Source of the DNA: Pirellulaceae bacterium
GTDB lineage: Bacteria; Planctomycetota; Planctomycetia; Pirellulales; Pirellulaceae
DNA: 12,712 bases
NCBI GenBank assembly: GCA_013002105.1
Contig: JABDKS010000780.1
Location: 1-12,712, forward strand
Reading direction: 5' to 3'
The notes under the pieces are model-generated. The model saw only the letters and a program-made list of their open reading frames with translations, made no database searches and was not told the DNA's origin. The position numbers and the translations under genes are program-made. Numbering within the stretch: the stretch's first letter is position 1; each line of letters starts with the position of its first letter. Shown one piece after another: positions 6,434 through 12,712 of the stretch.

Positions 6434-7882
6434 CTATTCTTTCTTCAGCGCAATCGGCGCGGCCATCTCCGCATCCATCGCCGCCCACTGATTGATCAAT
6501 TCTTTCAGTTTTTCAGGATTCTGGTCGGCCAGATCGCGACTTTCGCTTCGATCGCTCGCGAGATGATAGAGTTCGATGGGCTGCCCTTTTTTGGGCCGAA
6601 CAATTTTCCAATTGCCCGATCGAAATGCCATCTTGCCTCCGTTGAGTCGCCAATAAATCCGCTCGTGCACGGACTGTCGCGAGGCATCATGAATCCAATT
6701 CAGCAAACTCACTCCGTCATAGTTGTTCGGCACGTCAATCCCGGCCAGGTCCAGTGCCGTGGCTGCGATGTCCAGGCTGAGGACCGGTCGCAATTCATCA
6801 CGCCCAGCGGGAATGCGTCCCGGCAGCGACCAAATCATTGGAATCCTAATTCCACCCTCGTAGGCACTACCTTTTCCGCCACGCAAGGGAGCGTTGCTGC
6901 TGGTCAGTTCCTCGGTCGGACCTCCATTGTCGCTTAAGAAAACGACCAGCGTATCGCGCGTCAGTTGATGGTCGTCAATCGCTTCGCGAATTTGCGATAC
7001 TCCCCGATCAAGGGCAACGACCATACCGGCAAAAATGCGACGTTGGTCATCGCTGATCCGACGGAGCGTCTGCAAATCCGACTCGGCCGCTTGCATCGGG
7101 CTATGAACCGCGTTGTAGCAGACCATCAAACAAAATGGATTGTCGGCATGGTCGCCGATGTACTCGACCGCTTCACGCGTAATCGCATCGGTCAAATAAT
7201 CGTTTTCGACAATTTCCTTTTCACCACGCAGGATTGGATTGTCGTCGTCGTAGCCAGGCTCGCTCATTCGGGCATAGTTGCCACGAATTAGATTCCCTTC
7301 GCGTTGCCAACTTCCGTCAGGCACCGTCGTGTCGCGGACCATCGTCAAGACATTTTTGTAGGGAGGACCAGGAACGTAATAGTGGCCTTCGTGCAAGAAC
7401 CCGTAGAAAGTGCCGAAACCGCGACGCAGCGGATGCTTGTCTTGGGCGGTTCCCAAGTGCCATTTACCGACCAGCGCTGTTGCGTACTTTGCATCGGCCA
7501 ACTGTTTGACGAACGTCGTTTCGGTCGTCGGCAACCCGGCCTCGATCGCCAGATTTCGTTTGCCGGTCGGATTCATGTCGTAACCGAAACGTGACTGATA
7601 CCTGCCGGTCATGATGCCCGCTCGAGACGGGCTACAGTACGACGCCGTCACATAACCAGCCAAACAGCGCAGTCCATCACGCGCCAATGCATCGATGCCT
7701 GGCGTCGGAATTTCGTCATTGCCCATCATCCCCGTTTCGCCATAACCCAAGTCATCGGCCACGATCACGACGATGTTGGGTTTTCGCTTTCGTGTTTCTT
7801 GCGCGTGGACCGTCCGTTGCTCCGCCATTGCCCCACACACAATGACGATCACTAGCAAAAAAAGTCTTGGCAAACGGATCAT
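6434..7882 (-). CDS. Secreted sulfatase (arylsulfatase family)
   Basis: A 482-residue type I sulfatase that would hydrolyse a sulfate ester, probably on a sugar or polysaccharide, outside the inner membrane. Residues 1-28 are an export signal (basic start, LFLLVIVIVC core, HAQ cleavage site). The sulfatase signature CSPSRAGIMTGR starts at Cys83, the residue that must be oxidised to formylglycine by a maturation enzyme not present here. Metal and substrate residues are visible: Asp43-Asp44 in VADDLGYG, Lys140 and His142 in GKWHLG, His260 in NAVHSP, Asp318-Asn319 in LSDNGG, and Lys337 in GGKGSAYEGG. No essential residue is missing. Cys16 is in the hydrophobic core rather than a clear lipobox, so a lipoprotein is less likely. 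The start is well supported by AGGAG eight bases upstream. The substrate cannot be told from sequence. Many sulfatases are typical of marine planctomycetes. Confidence 0.93.
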   Translation of the reverse strand: MIRLPRLFLLVIVIVCGAMAEQRTVHAQETRKRKPNIVVIVADDLGYGETGMMGNDEIPTPGIDALARDGLRCLAGYVTASYCSPSRAGIMTGRYQSRFGYDMNPTGKRNLAIEAGLPTTETTFVKQLADAKYATALVGKWHLGTAQDKHPLRRGFGTFYGFLHEGHYYVPGPPYKNVLTMVRDTTVPDGSWQREGNLIRGNYARMSEPGYDDDNPILRGEKEIVENDYLTDAITREAVEYIGDHADNPFCLMVCYNAVHSPMQAAESDLQTLRRISDDQRRIFAGMVVALDRGVSQIREAIDDHQLTRDTLVVFLSDNGGPTEELTSSNAPLRGGKGSAYEGGIRIPMIWSLPGRIPAGRDELRPVLSLDIAATALDLAGIDVPNNYDGVSLLNWIHDASRQSVHERIYWRLNGGKMAFRSGNWKIVRPKKGQPIELYHLASDRSESRDLADQNPEKLKELINQWAAMDAEMAAPIALKKE

Positions 7883-7890
7883 CCACGGTT

Positions 7891-7895
7891 CTCCT
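7891..7895 (-). promoter_or_regulatory. Ribosome-binding site of the sulfatase
   Basis: On the minus strand AGGAG lies eight bases before the ATG at 7882. It is the strongest Shine-Dalgarno sequence in the window and fixes the sulfatase start. Confidence 0.7.
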
Positions 7896-7913
7896 GTATG
7901 AATGCAATAGATT

Positions 7914-7937
7914 GATCACGACGGTGTTCGCGTGATC
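7914..7937. promoter_or_regulatory. Operator-like inverted repeat upstream of the sulfatase
   Basis: GATCACG (7914-7920) and CGTGATC (7931-7937) are perfect inverted half-sites ten bases apart, a spacing that suits a dimeric regulator. The site lies 32-55 bases upstream of the sulfatase start. A second inverted repeat, GGGCAG/CTGCCC (7990-8009, loop 8), lies further upstream and could instead belong to the hemDE 3' end. Neither has been matched to a known regulator. Confidence 0.3.
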
Positions 7938-8091
7938 GGAGTCGTACTCTTGCCGTCCTGAAACTTCGAGCCGTTGGTCGTAGGGCCAGGGGCAGAGCAT
8001 GCGCTGCCCGGCGCGTACGCGATATAGCTCACACGCGAATGCCGTATCGACACGTTGGAATCCTATCCCACGATCATCCCCAGTTCCAGCA

Positions 8092-10026
8092 CTAGCGTTG
8101 ACTTAATTCTTTGACGGCTTCGACCAGGGCGATTGCATGTTCCACCGGCGTTTCTTTCAGGACGCCGTGACCGAGATTAAAGATATGCCCGGGACGGTTG
8201 CCCGCTTGGTCCAGTAAGGTTGCGACCTGCTCGCGAATCACTTCGGGCTGAGCCAATAGAACACCGGGATCCAAGTTTCCTTGCACCGGTACGTCGTGTC
8301 CGATTCGTTGCCACGCGACGTCCAGCGGAATCCGCCAGTCAACGCCGACAACCGTTCGCTCGTCGCCTCGTAATAGCGGCAGCAACTCGGGATTGCCCGT
8401 GGCGAAATTGATGACCGGTACGTGCGGCGCAATACCGGCCAAAATCTGCCGCATCCACGGCAAAACGTGCTCGCTATAGTCGGCTGGCGAAAGGCAACCT
8501 GCCCAACTATCAAACAACTGCACACACTGAGCACCGGCCGCGATTTGCTCGTTCAAGTAGACGGTAATCGAATGCGATAACCTTTCCATCAAAGTGCCCC
8601 ATGCGGCACCGTCACTGTGCATCAGTTTCTTGGTGTGCATGTACTGCCGACTACCCCCACCTTCGATCGCGTAACTCGCTAGCGTAAACGGCGCACCAGC
8701 AAATCCAATCAAAGGGATTTCTTGTGGCAAATCAGCCCGCGTCTGGCGTACGGTTTCGTAAACGAAATCCAATTGACCAGGATCTTCCAACTGCCGCACC
8801 CGATTTAAGTCACCTTTGTCGCGGATGGTATTATGGATGACCGGCCCATCCCCTTTGACAAACTCCAGATCGAAACCCATCGGCACCAGAATCGGCAATA
8901 GATCCGAGAAGATGATCGCGGCGTCGACATCCAGTCGATCAACCGCCGTACACATGATCTCGCTGCAAAGTTTTGGGTTGGCACACAACTCCAAAAACGA
9001 TTGTTTCGCACGTACTTCGCGATACTCGGCCATGTAACGACCCGCCTGACGCATCAGCCAAACGGGTGTGCGATCGGTCGCTTCGCCGCGACACGCCTGC
9101 ATAAACAAGCTCTGGTCGGATGGGTGAGTCATGGGCGCTATTCCTGGTTGTAATTCAGAGCCGGCACGAACGGCCGCTTTGATTCGGTTCTTGGATTTGG
9201 CAAGTTCTGGTCCGCGTCGCGCCGACTCGAGAACAAGATGCCCCATCTTGGGATGGCTCGGTTCCATATCGACATGTAAATCACACTCCTGCAACATTTG
9301 TGACGTGGTAGGACCGATCGAAGCGATCACGGTGTTTGATAATCCGGCTCTCAACTGGTCGACCAGTTCCATTTGCTCGGCGATTCGCAACATGTTGACG
9401 ATCTGATGGGCGCTAGTCAGCAAAAGGATATCGCGCTTGCCTGACGCCAACGCTCGCACATTTTCCTTCAACGGTTCAACTTGCTCAGGAAATTCCCAGC
9501 CATAAACACGCACCGGTTCGACGCTCGCCCCACGGGCCTCTAAACCAGCGACCAACGACGCGTTGGAAACGCCATACTCTTGCACTCCGACGACTTGATT
9601 GGCAATCGGAACATGTGCGTCGATTGTCTGCAGCAGTTCACGCCAGGTATTGGGTTCGGGTACACGGTGCGTTGCGGTCAATCCGACTTCGCGCAATGCC
9701 GCCGCCGGTTTTGGCCCCCGGCAGACGGTGATAATGTCTGACAGCGAATCGAGAAAACGCTGACGGTCGACGTGCGGTTCGATGGCCCGCAGCAGATAAC
9801 GAAATCCCACCCCGGTCATCAAAACCACGACATGGATCTGGCCGGTCATGACCCGATAGGCGAAATCAATCGCACCCCGATTGGGATCAATGGGCACTTC
9901 ACGCATCGAAGCACTGACGTGGGCGACGCCCCCATGCTTGGTAATCATCCGAGCCATATCCTCGGCTCGTCGACTTTCTAGAGCGGCAACGGCTAAACCT
10001 TGAAAGTCCGCATCGGATTTTGACAT
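8092..10026 (-). CDS. hemE: Fused uroporphyrinogen-III synthase / uroporphyrinogen decarboxylase (HemD-HemE)
   Basis: A 644-residue protein with two consecutive heme-pathway enzymes. Residues about 10-280 fit the poorly conserved HemD fold, which closes and inverts hydroxymethylbilane to uroporphyrinogen III: PEPNTWRELL at about 124-133, LLLTSAHQIVNML at 201-213 and the family mark ASIGPTTSQML at 235-245. After a basic linker the HemE domain begins at a Met coded at 9132 and runs about 346 residues, full family length; it decarboxylates the four acetate groups to give coproporphyrinogen III. HemE active-site motifs are all present: RQAGRYMAEY, the Asp in IIFSDLLP, the Tyr in ASYAIEGGGS, the Ser in LFDSWAG and the His in NLGHGV. 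There is no stop or frameshift at the junction. Start chosen at the ATG at 10026; a GTG at 10074 would add a Pro-rich 16-residue tail. No Shine-Dalgarno sequence is seen. HemE assignment is very sure; HemD good. Confidence 0.93.
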   Translation of the reverse strand: MSKSDADFQGLAVAALESRRAEDMARMITKHGGVAHVSASMREVPIDPNRGAIDFAYRVMTGQIHVVVLMTGVGFRYLLRAIEPHVDRQRFLDSLSDIITVCRGPKPAAALREVGLTATHRVPEPNTWRELLQTIDAHVPIANQVVGVQEYGVSNASLVAGLEARGASVEPVRVYGWEFPEQVEPLKENVRALASGKRDILLLTSAHQIVNMLRIAEQMELVDQLRAGLSNTVIASIGPTTSQMLQECDLHVDMEPSHPKMGHLVLESARRGPELAKSKNRIKAAVRAGSELQPGIAPMTHPSDQSLFMQACRGEATDRTPVWLMRQAGRYMAEYREVRAKQSFLELCANPKLCSEIMCTAVDRLDVDAAIIFSDLLPILVPMGFDLEFVKGDGPVIHNTIRDKGDLNRVRQLEDPGQLDFVYETVRQTRADLPQEIPLIGFAGAPFTLASYAIEGGGSRQYMHTKKLMHSDGAAWGTLMERLSHSITVYLNEQIAAGAQCVQLFDSWAGCLSPADYSEHVLPWMRQILAGIAPHVPVINFATGNPELLPLLRGDERTVVGVDWRIPLDVAWQRIGHDVPVQGNLDPGVLLAQPEVIREQVATLLDQAGNRPGHIFNLGHGVLKETPVEHAIALVEAVKELSQR

Positions 10027-10338
10027 GGGCAGGCTGATCGAGCGTAGTGCGGGAGGAGGCGGTGTGAGGATCACGCGCGAACGCGCGATTTTGTCGGAAC
10101 TCGGCGATGTCTCATCAGTGGGTCATCGGCGGAAATCGGGGCCGGCCCACAATCGTGCAGAGCACCGTTTGGGCCGTTTCGGCTATTGGGGCCTGACCCT
10201 ATTTCCGCGTGTGCCCCCTTTTCGATTAGTTCGCGTTGACGAGGCAGTGCCTAGCATTGTAGAGAATTCGCGCAAAGTTACGATGAGCGGTACAGAACTG
10301 TTCTTGCTTTCGTCACCCGTATCATTCGCCACAGTTGG
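10027..10338. other. Divergent intergenic region between hemDE and trmB, 312 bases
   Basis: It should hold the promoters of hemDE (-) and trmB (+). I see no strong promoter for either; a weak TTGACG at 10234-10239 has no convincing -10 partner. A GC-only stem-loop, CGCGC/GCGCG with loop GAAC, lies at 10074-10087, in the hemDE leader. A long hairpin with a T run lies at 10188-10220. No gene is supported. Confidence 0.5.
10188..10220 (+). repeat. REP- or terminator-like hairpin upstream of trmB
   Basis: GGGGC (10188-10192) pairs with GCCCC (10213-10217) around a 20-base loop beginning CTGACCCTATTTCC, and the 3' arm runs into CTTTT. The GGGGCCTGACCC core resembles short REP elements spread by RAYT transposases, but this rests on memory and only one copy is in the window. 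It could instead be an attenuator in the trmB leader. Confidence 0.3.
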
Positions 10339-11016
10339 ATGCCTCGCAGCACTGTCCGCCGCCCGTCACCGAACGTCGATTTGTCGGCGTTTTTTCGTGA
10401 GTTCGAAGACATGCCCGAGTCGTTGACCAGCCAGACGCTCTTTGGAGACGATCGTCCACTGGAGATCGAAGTCGGGTCGGGCAAAGGTCTGTTCTTGGCA
10501 ACAGCATCCAAGGCGAGCGCGTCGGAGTCCGACGGGGTCCATAATTTCTTGGGCATCGAAATCGCACATAAATACGCGCAACATGCTGCATCCCGACTGG
10601 CGCGTGCCGACTGTCGCAATGCGATGATGGTCGCAGGAAATGCCGAACCACTATTTGCCAATCGAATCCCTGCCGGGTCCCTGGAAGCCGTCCATGTCTA
10701 TTTCCCCGACCCTTGGTGGAAAAAACGACATCGAAAGCGGCGCGTCGTCAACGAAACGAGCGTTCGGAATTTTTGCCGCGCGTTACGTCCCGGTGGACGC
10801 TTTCATTTCTGGACCGATGTACTGGACTATTTCGAGATGACGATCGAAATGATTGCCGACATCGTCCCTGAGTTTGGCGTGCCGATACCAGAAGAAGAAT
10901 CCGAGTCAACACACGACTTGGACTACCACACTCATTTCGAGCGTCGTAGTCGGCAGAATCGAATTCCGGTCTACCGAGTTCGTTACCAGAAGCGATCAGA
11001 TCGCGACGTCGGCTAG
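10339..11016 (+). CDS. trmB: tRNA (guanine-N7-)-methyltransferase
   Basis: TrmB uses S-adenosylmethionine to methylate N7 of G46 in the variable loop of several tRNAs, in the cytoplasm. The protein is 225 residues, normal for the family. Visible motifs are the SAM-binding LEIEVGSGKG (41-50), FLGIEI (70-75) ending in the acidic ribose-binding Glu, and the diagnostic YFPDPWWKKRHRKRR (121-135), which carries the catalytic Asp and basic tRNA-binding residues. The C-terminal THFERR (198-203) is also a TrmB signature. ATG at 10339 gives a sensible N-terminus; no Shine-Dalgarno sequence is seen. It reads away from hemDE and meets the TolC-like gene end to end, the two TAG stops overlapping in one CTAG at 11013-11016. 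Confidence 0.95.
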   Translation: MPRSTVRRPSPNVDLSAFFREFEDMPESLTSQTLFGDDRPLEIEVGSGKGLFLATASKASASESDGVHNFLGIEIAHKYAQHAASRLARADCRNAMMVAGNAEPLFANRIPAGSLEAVHVYFPDPWWKKRHRKRRVVNETSVRNFCRALRPGGRFHFWTDVLDYFEMTIEMIADIVPEFGVPIPEEESESTHDLDYHTHFERRSRQNRIPVYRVRYQKRSDRDVG

Positions 11017-12712
11017 GCCGTTGTTCCGGGAACGCTGCTGGGCAAGGCAGCATCGTCCGGCTCAGGCTCAGCCACCTGCTCCTGCCCGGTCGCCGATTCA
11101 CCTTCCCCCGTCGGGACAGGCTCGCCGACGGGCTCTGGCAAGATTTCGATCGTCGAATCTGCTGGAATCGCGTTCGGCGGCACGGTCGAATTCTGGACTG
11201 CCGAGGGATCAAAGCCGCCGGCGGTGATGGGTGCCGGCCTGCTGACGTCTGCTGGCGAACCGTATGGAGTCAGGAACCGCCCGACGTGCCGTGCATCGTG
11301 AATCGCACCGGCACTCCATCCGCCTTCGGCAAGTTGCACTTGATTGTAAGCAAGCAACGAACCTTTCTGGCGGTGCAGATCACGAACCGCCAAATTGTAA
11401 TTCGTCATTGACCGGTAGAATTCGATTTCACTGGTAACAACCTGTCGTTGTGCCTGCAACAAGAAGTTGATGTTGTCGCTGCCGTCGCGATAGCGACGTT
11501 CGAGGACTTCGACTTGATTCAAGTCAGCCAGATAACGGTTGTAGTTCGTTTCCATCAATTGATGCGTCAGCTGAACCTGGCGTGCGGTATCCGATAGATC
11601 GTGGCTGATACGCAGTTCCGACTCGGCCAGAATCGCGCGTTCGCGATGCAGATTCAACTTGGCGTGGGCCACGGCAACACTGGCCGCACGTAATCCAACC
11701 GGGAGATTCATTTCCAGCCCGGCTTGCCATTCTTGGTAGTTGCCGTCGGTGATCGATTGATACAAGTTATCCAATTCGGGCGAATCAGAATCACCGATCA
11801 GGTGGTCGCCTAGTCCGCGCCAGCGGTACTGACCGAGAAAATCGAGCCGCGGACGCCGGTTCAGGCGCGACGCAGTCAATTCTAGCTCGCGTCGTTTGAC
11901 ATTAAATTTCTGCCGACGGATTTCGACACGTCGTTCCAACGCCTGGCCCAGCGCGCTGTTCCAATCAAAGACAACACGAGCGTCCATGGGTGTGCTGGTC
12001 GGTTTGACCAACCGGCCGTCGGTCGCGGTCATTCCGATCAAGTAACGCAGCCGCTGCTCCAACGCGTACAAGCCTTGTGTTCCACCGAGTGCGGATTCGA
12101 CTTGCGCCTGGAATTGGTAGTACTGTGATTGGGCTTGCGCCTGCTCGTCGCGACGCCCCGTGCCGACTTCCAGTCGAACTTGCTGATACTGAAAGGTTTG
12201 CAGTGCGGCGACGCGACCTTTCAAGGTCGCTTCTAGCACACGATAGCTGTTGGATAGTTCCCAGTAAGCCTGTTCCACGTCGGCGACCAAAGTGATCATT
12301 GACGATTCGAAGTCGGCCAGCGCGACGTCCTCGTTGACACGTGCAATCAAGACACCGTTGTATTGGCCCGGCACCGTGGTGGGACCTGCGATGCGATTGT
12401 AGGTCGTGCCCGCACCCTGCATCAGCGGCTGTCGCCATTCGGCTTCGACCCAGCCGATAAAATCACTCTTGAAAGCGCGAAAGGGTTGATTGCTGCGGTT
12501 GTAGTTGACGACATGCCGCAATGCGAATTGTGCACCCTGCGCCGTCTGCTTGGACAGTTCGGCACTGTAGTTCGCGCCCGTTGCCTGCGACGCGGGTAGG
12601 GTAAATTCCGCTGTAAATCCACCCCGATCGACATTGTTCGGCTGATCGGTTTTTGTCCAGAAGAGTTGCTGGCTGAACTGGGCATCGAATGCCGCCAATG
12701 CCGCTTCGGTCC
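11013..12712 (-). CDS. TolC-family outer membrane efflux protein, 5' partial
   Basis: The frame is open to the right edge, so the N-terminus, including the expected signal peptide, is outside the window; about 566 residues are visible. It is an outer-membrane factor of the OEP type, which forms a trimeric channel-tunnel for tripartite efflux or type I secretion. The evidence is two similar long helical halves. The first is roughly codons 120-225 of the visible part, with DVEQAYWELSNSYRVLEA. The second, about 340-450, has LPVGLRAASVAVAHAKLNLHR-like and ERRYRDGSDNINFLLQAQRQV segments, with the typical short strands between. The last 80-90 residues are a Pro-, Glu- and Ala-rich tail, probably disordered, beyond the usual OEP domain. 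Partner pump genes are not in view; they may lie to the right. It is convergent with trmB and shares the stop-codon tetranucleotide with it. Confidence 0.9.
   Translation of the reverse strand, partial: TEAALAAFDAQFSQQLFWTKTDQPNNVDRGGFTAEFTLPASQATGANYSAELSKQTAQGAQFALRHVVNYNRSNQPFRAFKSDFIGWVEAEWRQPLMQGAGTTYNRIAGPTTVPGQYNGVLIARVNEDVALADFESSMITLVADVEQAYWELSNSYRVLEATLKGRVAALQTFQYQQVRLEVGTGRRDEQAQAQSQYYQFQAQVESALGGTQGLYALEQRLRYLIGMTATDGRLVKPTSTPMDARVVFDWNSALGQALERRVEIRRQKFNVKRRELELTASRLNRRPRLDFLGQYRWRGLGDHLIGDSDSPELDNLYQSITDGNYQEWQAGLEMNLPVGLRAASVAVAHAKLNLHRERAILAESELRISHDLSDTARQVQLTHQLMETNYNRYLADLNQVEVLERRYRDGSDNINFLLQAQRQVVTSEIEFYRSMTNYNLAVRDLHRQKGSLLAYNQVQLAEGGWSAGAIHDARHVGRFLTPYGSPADVSRPAPITAGGFDPSAVQNSTVPPNAIPADSTIEILPEPVGEPVPTGEGESATGQEQVAEPEPDDAALPSSVPGTTA

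Noticed and set aside
10025..10426. Open frame of 133 codons across the hemDE-trmB gap
   Set aside because: It overlaps both gene starts, shows no family features and conflicts with the trmB frame.
1..12712. CRISPR array, prophage, integron or insertion sequence
   Set aside because: There are no regularly spaced repeats, no transposase or integrase coding sequence, and no terminal inverted repeats with target duplications.

Overview
The window looks like chromosomal DNA of a planctomycete, most likely Pirellulaceae (Rhodopirellula-like). This is inferred from the mix of genes: a secreted sulfatase, an outer-membrane efflux protein, a signal peptidase I with a large insertion, a short basic ribbon-helix-helix protein, few strong Shine-Dalgarno sites, loose gene spacing, and a high share of TAG stop codons. 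No rRNA, tRNA, CRISPR array, transposase or phage gene was seen. It reads as a housekeeping region, and I did not find a convincing new multi-gene system. The unusual points are individual proteins and non-coding structures.

Layout, left to right: (1) the 3' part of a NifS/IscS-fold gene (+, cut by the window edge) that keeps the PLP lysine but lacks the catalytic cysteine; (2) a 622-base gap with a poly-T terminator and several stem-loops; (3) a 203-residue ribbon-helix-helix protein (+) followed by a strong terminator hairpin; (4) a 384-base gap ending in a 13-bp tandem repeat that runs into the lysA ribosome-binding site; (5) lysA (+), diaminopimelate decarboxylase of the E. coli type; (6) a signal peptidase I-like protein (-) convergent with lysA; (7) a divergent promoter region and fabH (+); (8) a secreted sulfatase (-) convergent with fabH; (9) a hemD-hemE fusion (-); (10) a 312-base divergent gap with a REP- or terminator-like hairpin; (11) trmB (+); (12) a TolC-family outer-membrane protein (-, cut by the right edge) whose stop codon overlaps that of trmB in one CTAG.

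The genes serve separate pathways: lysine and peptidoglycan precursor synthesis (lysA), fatty acid initiation (fabH), tetrapyrrole synthesis (hemDE), tRNA modification (trmB), protein export (signal peptidase), sulfated-polymer breakdown (sulfatase) and efflux (TolC-like). Strand changes are frequent and no long operon is evident. The sulfatase and hemDE share a strand but are about 210 bases apart.
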